From contig NZ_ATXC01000001.1 of the NCBI RefSeq assembly GCF_000421485.1, positions 827,087 through 891,086 on the forward strand: a stretch of 64,000 bases of DNA. The letters run 5' to 3'. A program made the position numbers and the translations under genes. The first letter of the stretch is position 1, and each line of letters opens with the position of its first letter. Below, piece by piece: positions 28,564 through 36,661 of the stretch. Source of the stretch: Desulfurobacterium sp. TC5-1 (GTDB lineage: Bacteria; Aquificota; Aquificia; Desulfurobacteriales; Desulfurobacteriaceae). Under the pieces are notes generated by a model, which ran no database searches, was not told where the DNA came from, and was given only the letters and a program-made list of their open reading frames with translations.

Positions 28564-29391
28564 ATGCTAAACATTCTACCTCAAATAACAATCAGGGACC
28601 TGATAGATATAGGACTTGTCTCTTTCCTTATATACAGAGTTTTAATCTATCTATCCAAAACGCGGGCGATACAGATCCTCTTTGGAATAATGACAATCGT
28701 TATGTTAAGCGTCCTGGCAAGAATCCTCGACCTCTACACTCTTTCTTTCCTCTTGAACAATGTTCTAACCATCGGAATATTTGCCCTCATCGTGATATTC
28801 CAGCCTGAAATAAGAAAACTGCTTGCAAGACTTGGCGAAGGGCAGATGGGACTGTTTGCCCAGAGATACGAAGCAGAAAAGGTCATTGACGAAATTGTCA
28901 GGGCTTCTGCCACCATGTCAGAGGACAAAATAGGAGCGCTAATAGTCATTGAAAGAGACGTAAAGACGGACAGCTACGCAGAAGCCGGAACAGAAATTGA
29001 CGGTGAGGTATCAAAAGAACTGCTAATAACGATATTCTGGCCGGGAACGCCGCTACATGACGGCGCAGTCATTGTAAGGGAAGACAGGATAAAAAAGGCC
29101 GGCGTCTTTTTACCATTAACGTTAAACACCAAACTTCCACAGGTGGTGGGAACAAGGCACAGAGCAGCTATGGGAATAACGGAAGAGACCGATGCAATAG
29201 CCGTTATCGTTTCTGAAGAAACGGGAAACATATCAATAGCTTACCATGGAAAACTGATTAAAAACCTTGAACCCCAGAGGTTGAAAAGAATCTTGAAGTC
29301 ACTTCTTGTAAAAGAGATAGAAACGAAAAATGCGCTGAAAGAACTACTTACCACTTTTTTGAAGGGCGAAAATGCTGAAAAAGATAGTTGA
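28564..29391 (+). CDS. cdaA: Diadenylate cyclase CdaA
   Basis: Membrane diadenylate cyclase that makes the second messenger c-di-AMP from two ATP. The N-terminus has three membrane segments (about 13-80); the DAC domain follows with the DGA motif at 166-168 (HDGAVIVRED) and the RHR motif at 198-200 (GTRHRAAMGI). At 275 residues it matches CdaA/YbbP. It begins directly after folP and overlaps cdaR. The order cdaA-cdaR-glmM is conserved across many bacteria and links c-di-AMP to peptidoglycan precursor supply. Confidence 0.95.
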   Translation: MLNILPQITIRDLIDIGLVSFLIYRVLIYLSKTRAIQILFGIMTIVMLSVLARILDLYTLSFLLNNVLTIGIFALIVIFQPEIRKLLARLGEGQMGLFAQRYEAEKVIDEIVRASATMSEDKIGALIVIERDVKTDSYAEAGTEIDGEVSKELLITIFWPGTPLHDGAVIVREDRIKKAGVFLPLTLNTKLPQVVGTRHRAAMGITEETDAIAVIVSEETGNISIAYHGKLIKNLEPQRLKRILKSLLVKEIETKNALKELLTTFLKGENAEKDS

Positions 29392-30016
29392 TACAATATT
29401 TAAAAACTTTCACTACAAACTGCTGGCAGTGATATTCTCTTTTCTGCTGTGGTTCTTAGCTGCCAAGCAGGAATTCATCGTTTTAACTGTAAAACTGCCC
29501 GTAAAAATAATAACACCGGCAACCGTAAATGTGGCAAGCTACAAACCGGAAAAATTAACAGTCGAAGTTGAGGGAACAAAAAAATCCATAGAATTTATTA
29601 AAAAAGAGGGAGAACTCTACATAAACCTACCCGCTCACTTCACTAAAGATAACGGAACGATAACCTTACCCGTTAACCTTTCAATGTTAACACTTAAACC
29701 GCAACTTCCGGACATTTCTATCAGAAGTGTTAAAACAAAAACCATTACATTAAAACTTGAAAAAGTCATAGAAAAACTCACTCCGGTAAAAGTTGTCCTA
29801 ACTGGCAAAAACAGACACAAATTCAAAGCCAAAATAGTAACACCCAACTACGTAACCGTTTACGTGCCTCAATCAAAAGCGGCAGAAGTAAAATTGGTAA
29901 AAACAGAACCCATAAACACGGACAACCTGAAAACAAGCGCAACTATTTACGCTAAAATAGAATCCCCTTACAGAACTTTCCCGGAAAGCGTGAAAGTGAA
30001 GCTGATCAGGAGGTAA
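29372..30016 (+). CDS. cdaR: YbbR-domain protein, probable CdaA regulator
   Basis: Membrane-anchored YbbR-domain protein expected to bind and modulate CdaA. It has one N-terminal membrane segment (about 15-35, LLAVIFSFLLWFLAA) and then about 175 extracytoplasmic residues with recurring YbbR-like beta strands (for example VKLPVKIITPATV, KVVLTGK). Its ATG overlaps the 3' end of cdaA by 20 bp, and glmM starts 2 bp after its stop, so position supports the name. The 214-residue size implies about two YbbR repeats, fewer than in Bacillus. Confidence 0.82.
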   Translation: MLKKIVDTIFKNFHYKLLAVIFSFLLWFLAAKQEFIVLTVKLPVKIITPATVNVASYKPEKLTVEVEGTKKSIEFIKKEGELYINLPAHFTKDNGTITLPVNLSMLTLKPQLPDISIRSVKTKTITLKLEKVIEKLTPVKVVLTGKNRHKFKAKIVTPNYVTVYVPQSKAAEVKLVKTEPINTDNLKTSATIYAKIESPYRTFPESVKVKLIRR

Positions 30017-30018
30017 TA

Positions 30019-31362
30019 ATGCCGAAGAAGAAACTTTTTGGAACTGATGGTATCCGCGGCGTGGCAAACGAATTTCCTTTAACCTGTGAAATGACGCAAA
30101 AAATCGGCGTGGCAGCAGGATGCTACCTTAAAGCCAAGTATCCCGACAAAAAACATACAGTTGTGATTGGAAAAGACACCCGCGCCTCTTCTGATATGAT
30201 AATTTCAGCCCTCATATCAGGACTGACCGCTACAGGCATTGACGTTACGTATCTTGGAACGACAACAACACCTTCTATTTCATACATGGTGAAAAACTTT
30301 TCCCTATCAATGGGCATTATGGTCTCTGCATCCCACAACCCCGCAGAGTACAACGGTATAAAGTTCTTTAATCGGGAAGGAAAAAAGTTTTCAGAGATGG
30401 AAGAGGCCTCCCTCGAGCTTGTAATATTCAACAAGTACGAACTTCCAAAAGCATCAGCTCTTGAAATAGGCAGAATCTTTGATGGAAGAGGACTTCTTGA
30501 AAGCTACGCAAAATTCCTTGAAGAAGCCGGAACATACCTTGCAGGACTTAGAATAGCCCTTGACTGTGCCAACGGTGCAGCCTACATGATAGCACCGGAA
30601 GTTTTTAAAGCTTTAGGCGCAAAAGTGTTCATTTACAACGCAGAACCTGACGGCCTCAATATAAACAGAAACTGCGGCGCTACACATCCTGAATTTCTCG
30701 CAGAAAAGGTAAAAGAGATAAAAGCAGATGTCGGATTTGCCTTTGACGGCGACGCTGACAGGTGTGTTGCAGTTGACGAAAAAGGAAACATTATAGACGG
30801 CGATGAAATAATAGCCCTTCTATCTGATTACTTTGGTGAATCAGAACCTGTTGTTGCAACGGTTATGAGCAATCTTGGACTTGAAAAATATATAAGGTCG
30901 AAAGGCATAGAGTTTTACAGAACACCTGTTGGCGACAGACACGTATCGGAAAAGATGGAAGAAGTAGGCGCTATCATAGGTGGTGAACAGTCCGGCCACA
31001 TAATAATAAGAAGGTTCATGGAAACGGGCGACGGCGTTCTGACAGCAATCCTTCTTGCCTCAATTCTTAAAAAGAGCGGCAAAACGTTCAGTGAACTTAC
31101 AAACGTGTTTAAAAAGTATCCCCAAAAGCTTGTAAACCTTAAAGTTAAAGAGAAAAAACCTATAGACAGGTTAGAAGAGGTCAAAAAGGCAATCGCCGAT
31201 GCAGAACTTACACTTGAAGACAGGGGAAGGATCCTTGTAAGGTATTCGGGAACAGAACCTCTGGTCAGAATAATGGTGGAAGCCGAAAGTGAAGACCTGA
31301 TAGAAAAAACCATTTCAACAATTGAAGAAGCATTTAAAAGAGAGGGCATTGTTGAAGAATAA
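30019..31362 (+). CDS. glmM: Phosphoglucosamine mutase
   Basis: Interconverts glucosamine 6-phosphate and glucosamine 1-phosphate on the way to UDP-GlcNAc, the precursor for MurA and lipid A. The active-site phosphoserine is Ser105 in VSASHNPAEYN, the metal loop is DGDADR, the sugar loop is GEQSGH and the phosphate loop is RYSGTEP. At 447 residues it is of normal length. AGGAGG precedes the ATG. In firmicutes CdaA and GlmM interact physically, and this operon fits the same wiring. Confidence 0.96.
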   Translation: MPKKKLFGTDGIRGVANEFPLTCEMTQKIGVAAGCYLKAKYPDKKHTVVIGKDTRASSDMIISALISGLTATGIDVTYLGTTTTPSISYMVKNFSLSMGIMVSASHNPAEYNGIKFFNREGKKFSEMEEASLELVIFNKYELPKASALEIGRIFDGRGLLESYAKFLEEAGTYLAGLRIALDCANGAAYMIAPEVFKALGAKVFIYNAEPDGLNINRNCGATHPEFLAEKVKEIKADVGFAFDGDADRCVAVDEKGNIIDGDEIIALLSDYFGESEPVVATVMSNLGLEKYIRSKGIEFYRTPVGDRHVSEKMEEVGAIIGGEQSGHIIIRRFMETGDGVLTAILLASILKKSGKTFSELTNVFKKYPQKLVNLKVKEKKPIDRLEEVKKAIADAELTLEDRGRILVRYSGTEPLVRIMVEAESEDLIEKTISTIEEAFKREGIVEE

Positions 31363-32137
31363 ACCTCCAAGACTTAAAAAATCCCTCGGACAGCACTTTT
31401 TAAAAGATAGAAACATCATAAAAAAGATAGTTGATGCCGCCGGGATAGAAACAGACGATACGGTCGTTGAAATAGGTCCCGGCGGCGGTGCCTTAACGGA
31501 AGAGATTTTAGAAAGAAACCCCCAATCCCTCGTATGCGTTGAAATAGACCCTGAAATGGTGGAATTTTTAAAAGAGAAGTTCAAAACCCGTAAAAACTTC
31601 ACAATTTTAAACGAAGATGCAAAAAAATTTGACCTGTCACAGGTGGGAAGCAACCTGAAAGTTTTAGGCAACCTTCCCTACAATGTTTCCACCGCAATAA
31701 TAAGAAACCTTTTAAACTACATTGACAGCGTTCAGACAGCCATCTTTATGACTCAAAAAGAGGTGGCACAAAGGCTAACCAGCACCGTGGGAAAAGATTA
31801 CGGCTACCTGCCGGCGCTGCTTCAAAACTTTTTCAAAATAGAGAAACTTTTTGACGTCCCGCCTGGTGCCTTTGTTCCGCCGCCTAAAGTCTGGTCAACC
31901 GTTTTTAAGATGACCCCTTTAGGTTTTAGAATGGAAGAAAAAGAACTTAAAAAATTTGAAAGCTTTTTGAAAAAAGCCTTCTCAAACAGGCGGAAAAAGC
32001 TGAAAAACAACATAGGAAAACCGCCTTCAGCAGAATTGGAAGAGATGTTCCAAAAGAGAGCCGAAGAGATACCGCCAACTGAAATGCTGTCTCTTTTCAG
32101 AAAAATCCGGCAAATAGCACCGAAACAAAATTTTTAG
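31352..32137 (+). CDS. rsmA: 16S rRNA (A1518/A1519) dimethyltransferase
   Basis: RsmA/KsgA dimethylates the two adenines in the helix-45 loop of 16S rRNA. Motifs are KSLGQHFLKD, the AdoMet-binding EIGPGGGALT and NLPYNVSTAI. I prefer TTG 31352, 5 bp after AGAGGG, which gives 261 residues starting MKNKPPRLKK and an 11-bp overlap with glmM; TTG 31322 would extend deep into glmM. The C-terminal helical domain (FSNRRKKLKNN) is complete. It is followed 12 bp later by comM. Confidence 0.92.
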   Translation: MKNKPPRLKKSLGQHFLKDRNIIKKIVDAAGIETDDTVVEIGPGGGALTEEILERNPQSLVCVEIDPEMVEFLKEKFKTRKNFTILNEDAKKFDLSQVGSNLKVLGNLPYNVSTAIIRNLLNYIDSVQTAIFMTQKEVAQRLTSTVGKDYGYLPALLQNFFKIEKLFDVPPGAFVPPPKVWSTVFKMTPLGFRMEEKELKKFESFLKKAFSNRRKKLKNNIGKPPSAELEEMFQKRAEEIPPTEMLSLFRKIRQIAPKQNF

Positions 32138-32149
32138 TAAAATCAATTT

Positions 32150-33664
32150 ATGGTTTCCAACGTTAAAAGCTACACGCTAATAGGTGTTAATGCAGTTGAG
32201 GTTCTGGTTCAGGTTGATGCCGGCAGAGGTATGCCGGGCACCATCGTTGTTGGACTTCCGGATTCTGCCGTAAAAGAAAGCAGAGAAAGGGTAAAAGCGG
32301 CAATCGTAAATTCGGGCTATCCCTTTCCTGCAAAGAAAATAGTGATAAATCTTGCGCCGGCAGATGTCAAAAAAGAGGGAACGATATACGACCTTCCGAT
32401 ATCAATCGGCATATTGGTGGCACAGAACATCGTTTCAGGCAAAAGGCTAAACGAATATCTGATAGCCGGCGAACTTGGTCTCAAAGGTGAGATAAGAAAA
32501 GTAAAAGGTGCCCTTGCTGCAGCTATACTTGCAAAAAAGAAAGGTTACAGAGGGATAATTTTACCTTCAGAAAACGCTGAAGAGTCTTCTTTAATAAGCG
32601 GCATTGAAATAATCCCGATTAAGCACCTTTCAGAAGCAGTTGCCTTTTTAAACGACGACATCAAAATAGAACCTGTTAAAAAAAACTTAACAGAAAATAA
32701 CTTCAGCTTTGCCGTTGACATGTCAGACATTGCCGGCCAGTATCACGCCAAAAGAGCCGTTGAAATAGCGGCAGCCGGCGGGCACAACATACTTTTCGTA
32801 GGACCGCCGGGCTCAGGAAAAACAATGCTTTCAAGGAGAATCCCGACAATACTGCCGCCAATGACAGAAAAGGAAATCATAGAAACGACACAGATATACA
32901 GTGCCGCAGGAATGTTAAGCGGCATAATAACGAAAAGACCCTACCGTGCGCCGCATCATACCGTATCAGATGTAGCACTGATAGGTGGGGGAAGCAGTAT
33001 CAGACCCGGCGAGGTGAGCCTTGCCCACAACGGCGTTCTCTTTCTTGATGAATTTCCAGAGTTTAAACGTTCTGCCCTTGAAGCCTTGAGACAACCGATA
33101 GAAGACGGAGAAGTTACAATCTCAAGAATTTCAGGAAGCATAACCTTCCCGGCAAAATTCATGCTTGTAGCAGCCATGAATCCCTGTCCCTGCGGTTTTT
33201 ACGGATTTGAAGACGGTGTTCACTACTGTACATGTTCACCTGCCCAGGTTAAACGCTACCGTTCAAAGGTTTCAGGACCGATACTTGACAGGATAGACAT
33301 TCACGTATCTTTACCTGCCGTAAAGCCCGAAGAGCTTGCAAAGATGGAAAAGGGCGAATCCTCTGAAAAAATCAGAGAAAGAGTCACAAAAGCCCACGAA
33401 AGGCAAAAAGAGAGATTTAAAGGACTGCCGTTTTCGTTCAACGGAAAGATGGACTCAAAAGCCATAAAAAAATTCTGTAAACTTACAGATAAGGCAGAAG
33501 AGATACTAAACCGCGCCGTTAAAACCTATGCACTATCTGCGAGAGCTTACAATAGAATCCTAAAACTCTCGTTAACAATAGCAGACCTTGATGAATCAGA
33601 TATAATCCAGCCAAAACACATCATTGAAGCTCTGGGATTTAGAGAAAACATCTCGGCAAACTAA
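32150..33664 (+). CDS. comM: YifB/ComM family AAA+ ATPase
   Basis: Mg-chelatase-like AAA+ protein; ComM homologues drive branch migration of incoming DNA in natural transformation. The 504 residues comprise a Lon-protease-like N-terminal domain (1-180), Walker A GPPGSGKT (218-225), Walker B GVLFLDEFPEF, and a Cys-rich insertion (NPCPCGFYG followed by CTC). The C-terminal helical domain contains LSARAYNRILKLSLTIADL. With comF elsewhere in the window this hints at transformation capacity, but both families are widespread. Confidence 0.93.
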   Translation: MVSNVKSYTLIGVNAVEVLVQVDAGRGMPGTIVVGLPDSAVKESRERVKAAIVNSGYPFPAKKIVINLAPADVKKEGTIYDLPISIGILVAQNIVSGKRLNEYLIAGELGLKGEIRKVKGALAAAILAKKKGYRGIILPSENAEESSLISGIEIIPIKHLSEAVAFLNDDIKIEPVKKNLTENNFSFAVDMSDIAGQYHAKRAVEIAAAGGHNILFVGPPGSGKTMLSRRIPTILPPMTEKEIIETTQIYSAAGMLSGIITKRPYRAPHHTVSDVALIGGGSSIRPGEVSLAHNGVLFLDEFPEFKRSALEALRQPIEDGEVTISRISGSITFPAKFMLVAAMNPCPCGFYGFEDGVHYCTCSPAQVKRYRSKVSGPILDRIDIHVSLPAVKPEELAKMEKGESSEKIRERVTKAHERQKERFKGLPFSFNGKMDSKAIKKFCKLTDKAEEILNRAVKTYALSARAYNRILKLSLTIADLDESDIIQPKHIIEALGFRENISAN

Positions 33665-33666
33665 AA

Positions 33667-34530
33667 ATGATAGAGATAAAAAAGAGACCCAAAGATTTTA
33701 TAGTCATTGAAGAAGCTTCTTTTGAAATAGATGAAAACGGAACACACTTTTTATACCTTTTAACAAAGAAGAACCTCACAACGAGAGAGCTTGCATCCCT
33801 TTTAGGCTTTTCCTACGCAGGACTCAAAGACAAAACAGCCGTGACAGTTCAGCACGTTTCATTCCCGGAATTTAAAGGCAACTATGTAAGAGAAAATTTA
33901 AAAGACGGTGCTTATTTTCTGAAATTTATCGGAAAAATTCCAAAGAAAATAAAAATCGGACACCTGAAGGGAAACCGATTTTACATAAAATTGCACGGGC
34001 AAAAGGTTAAACCTGCCAATTACTTCATAAACTTTTACGGAATCCAGAGATTAAAGGGAAACGTTTATAAAGGGGAAAAACTTTTTAAAAAGCTTATGGA
34101 AAAACCAGGAAAGCTAAAGTGGCGGGAAAATTTTTTAATAGATGCCTTTCTCTCATTCTTGTGGAATGAAACGCTAAAACTTTACTTATCCGAAACGGTG
34201 GAAGGAAAATTTAAAAACTGTGAAGGTTTCCACTTTTTTATACCTTCAGAATCTCTTGAAAAAATCAGAGAAAAAGTCCCAAAATTCTGGACAATTGCAG
34301 GTTATAAAAAAGACTACAGGGAAAGTCTGCCCTTCTACAAAAAAGTGCTGTCAGAGAAAGATATCTCAATGGACGATTTCATCAGAACTTTAAAGAATTT
34401 GAGAATCAAAGGTGATTTCAGGAAAACTTACCTTCCGGTTAAAGCAGAAATTAAAAACGACTTTATATCTTTTTCCCTTCCGAAAGGCGCCTACGCAACA
34501 GTTTATCTAATTTTTTGTGATTTTAGATAA
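33667..34530 (+). CDS. truD: tRNA pseudouridine synthase D family, short form
   Basis: TruD-family pseudouridine synthase, which in E. coli modifies U13 of tRNA-Glu. The catalytic Asp is Asp55 in GLKDKTAVTVQ, and the family motifs RPKDFIVIE, NRFYIKLHG and NYFINFYGIQR are present. The product is 287 residues against roughly 340 usual, with the insertion domain between conserved blocks reduced. It starts 2 bp after comM and ends the plus-strand operon with a small hairpin beyond its stop. Confidence 0.88.
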   Translation: MIEIKKRPKDFIVIEEASFEIDENGTHFLYLLTKKNLTTRELASLLGFSYAGLKDKTAVTVQHVSFPEFKGNYVRENLKDGAYFLKFIGKIPKKIKIGHLKGNRFYIKLHGQKVKPANYFINFYGIQRLKGNVYKGEKLFKKLMEKPGKLKWRENFLIDAFLSFLWNETLKLYLSETVEGKFKNCEGFHFFIPSESLEKIREKVPKFWTIAGYKKDYRESLPFYKKVLSEKDISMDDFIRTLKNLRIKGDFRKTYLPVKAEIKNDFISFSLPKGAYATVYLIFCDFR

Positions 34531-34546
34531 GGGGAAACCTTCCCCT
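34530..34546. terminator. Possible weak terminator between truD and the zinc ribbon gene
   Basis: AGGGGAA ACC TTCCCCT, a perfect 7-bp stem between convergent genes. No T tract follows on either strand, so it may only slow polymerase or protect mRNA ends. Confidence 0.35.
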
Positions 34547-34557
34547 GTAAATCAGCC

Positions 34558-34713
34558 TCAGCCAAACGGTGAACAGATATTGATGATGTTTATCACCTCA
34601 ACATCATCAGAACCGCATTCGGGACACTTAACATCAAGAACCTGAAGCGGTGCAAAGATTTCAACTTCAAACTCTTTCCCGCACTCATTACACTTAAAAA
34701 CGTAAATCTGCAT
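34558..34713 (-). CDS. FmdB/CxxC-CxxC zinc ribbon protein
   Basis: A 51-residue zinc ribbon protein: YVFKCNECGKEFE supplies the first CxxC and VKCPECGSDDV the second. FmdB-type proteins of this pattern are common; some lie near formamidase genes but most have no known role. The start is ATG 34713, which follows GCAGGAGGA; an in-frame upstream ATG at 34746 has no site. It is alone between truD and the EamA gene. Confidence 0.82.
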   Translation of the reverse strand: MQIYVFKCNECGKEFEVEIFAPLQVLDVKCPECGSDDVEVINIINICSPFG

Positions 34714-34800
34714 TCTTCCTCCTGCAAAACAGAGAAACAAAAACATATTCTTTCAATTGTATCTGTAAATATATGACAAATACAATGTTAATGGAAGCAT

Positions 34801-35664
34801 CTACGCCGTTTTTCTCTTCCTGACTTCAACATTTACTTCTTTCAGAGAAATCAAAACGCCTGCTGACACAATCAGAACAGCGCCCAAAATCTGACGCTCC
34901 GTCGGAACTTGAGAGAGGAAAATATAGGCAAGAATAACGGCAAAAACGATATCAAGATACTGCAGGATAGAAGCAAACGAAACCTTAATGTAATTAAGAG
35001 AATCATACCAGAGGAACAGGGCAAGTGCCGTGTGAACAACACCTGCAAAAAGAGTAACCAAAAAACCGTTCACGGTAAAATGCCAGTCTGCTAAAAACAG
35101 AAAAGGAAGGGTAATAAAAATTGATATAAGTACCTGCCAGGCAGTAACTGTAACTGCTTTATGGTGAATTGTGGAAACCTTTGAGAAAAACCCGAGAAGC
35201 CCGTAACTGACAGCGGCAAGCAGTGCAATAAGTGCACCTTTATCTATATTAAATCCGCCGCTGCTGACAGCGACACCGGCAAAGGCTAAAAAGATAGAAA
35301 GCACTGTAAAAACATTCATCTTCTCTTTCAAAAAGAGAGCCGCTAAAAGAATGGAAATAACAGGACCTGCATAGTAGATGGTTACAACGGTTGCAACATC
35401 TGTAACCTTAACTGCCCAGAAAAAGAAAATCCAGTTAACGCCGAGCATAACACCGCTTAAAAGCAGAGGCCAGAACGGTTTAAGACTGAAAAAACTTTTC
35501 AGAGAATCCTTTTTAACTGCAAAGTAAAAGACAAACGGAAAGGCAAAGAGAACTCTAAAAAACACGAAAACCCCGCTCGGCAGTCCTGACCATATACCCA
35601 TCAGAGGAACGCTACCCCATATAGAAGTAGCACCTAACATTTCAAGCAAACCCTTAACTTTCAT
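34801..35664 (-). CDS. EamA/DMT family transporter
   Basis: Drug/metabolite transporter superfamily permease with two EamA repeats, about ten membrane segments over 287 residues. Family features include the N-terminal ATSIWGSVPLMG, the segment end AKVTDVATVVTIYYAGPVISILLA, and in the second half YILKVSFAS-like and PVLAVILAYIFL-like blocks. It probably exports amino acids or other small metabolites; the substrate cannot be told from sequence. The upstream region holds the distal end of the CRISPR array, with only about 50 bp between. Confidence 0.85.
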   Translation of the reverse strand: MKVKGLLEMLGATSIWGSVPLMGIWSGLPSGVFVFFRVLFAFPFVFYFAVKKDSLKSFFSLKPFWPLLLSGVMLGVNWIFFFWAVKVTDVATVVTIYYAGPVISILLAALFLKEKMNVFTVLSIFLAFAGVAVSSGGFNIDKGALIALLAAVSYGLLGFFSKVSTIHHKAVTVTAWQVLISIFITLPFLFLADWHFTVNGFLVTLFAGVVHTALALFLWYDSLNYIKVSFASILQYLDIVFAVILAYIFLSQVPTERQILGAVLIVSAGVLISLKEVNVEVRKRKTA

Positions 35665-35713
35665 TTAATCACCAGTGAGAATTTTCAAATTATTTAAACA
35701 CTTCTTACAAAAC

Positions 35714-36505
35714 ACATCAACCCCTCACACTTATCAGGGCATTTCAATACATAAGCCAAACGGAAGGAAAACCCCTTCCTCCTGATAAGTCGCAATCCCT
35801 CTCATTTATCAGGGCATTTCAACAGACAATAAGAGTCAAATCCGACCTCAATTCCCTTTCTAGTCGCAATCCCTCACATTTATCAGGGCATTTCAACTTA
35901 ATGAAATAACACATTACTTCAATAATGATTTTCAATTGTCGCAATCCCTCTCTTTTATCAGGGCATTTCAACGACGGCGTAGAGATTGGCTATGAAAGTA
36001 TCATCGAAGATTGGCTTGTCGCAATCCCTCTCTTTTATCAGGGCATTTCAACAAAAAAATAGACAATTTTTCTTTCCAACATCCAGAAGGTCGCAATCCC
36101 TCACATTTATCAGGGCATTTCAACAAATCGTATCCCTTATAAAAGAGGCTAAAAAGGAAAAACTCGTCGCAATCCCTCACATTTATCAGGGCATTTCAAC
36201 CCTCAGGAGGTCCGGCCTCTTGGGGATACTGTGGATAGTCGCAATCCCTCTCATTTATCAGGGCATTTCAACAGGACGATGGAAAGGATTGCGAAAAGGC
36301 TTCTTCCTTTGGAGTCGCAATCCCTCTCTTTTATCAGGGCATTTCAACATTAATTTATCTGCAATAAAAGAAGAGACTAAATGGGTTGAGGAGGTCGCAA
36401 TCCCTCTCTTTTATCAGGGCATTTCAACGGGAAGTATGTTTCTCTCTGTGTGTCAGGACAGGATGTAGTAGTCGCAATCCCTCTCTTTTATCAGGGCATT
36501 TCAAC
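35714..36505 (-). CRISPR. CRISPR array, 11 repeats, 10 spacers
   Basis: 35-bp repeats begin at 35714 (degenerate), 35789, 35863, 35938, 36018, 36090, 36166, 36238, 36314, 36394 and 36471. On the plus strand each starts GTCGCAATCCCTC, has a variable loop (repeat positions 14-16), and ends TATCAGGGCATTTCAAC. Spacers are 37-45 nt. Read on the minus strand the repeat ends ATTGCGAC, like the 8-nt 5' handle of type I-B/III crRNAs, so transcription probably runs leftward. The leftmost repeat has about seven mismatches, typical of the leader-distal end. CCCT and AGGG within each repeat allow a short hairpin. No cas gene occurs in the window. Confidence 0.96.
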
Positions 36506-36661
36506 AGCACCGAATTTCAACCGTTGACTCTCTATCTCTTCAGAACTTAAGTTCTTTACAATAAACTAATAAGCCTTGCAACGCAACCACTCTGAACATA
36601 CAATTTTTTTAAGAGGTTTTCGCCTATTCAGATGTAAAAGACCTTACCGGGAATTATTATA
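36506..36661 (-). promoter_or_regulatory. CRISPR leader and probable promoter
   Basis: This 156-bp gene-free, AT-rich stretch lies next to the leader-proximal repeats. On the minus strand a TATAAT (36661-36656) directs transcription into the array. A perfect 14-bp palindrome AGAACTTAAGTTCT lies at 36542-36555, and a partial repeat copy (ATTTCAAC, 36514-36521) lies 16 bp outside the first repeat. These fit a leader with adaptation or transcription signals; the assignment is by position and repeat orientation. Confidence 0.6.

Noticed and set aside
35986..36468. 160-codon ORF rich in a repeated 'IYQGIST'-like peptide
   Set aside because: It is a translation of CRISPR repeats and spacers; the repeated peptide comes from the 35-bp repeat.
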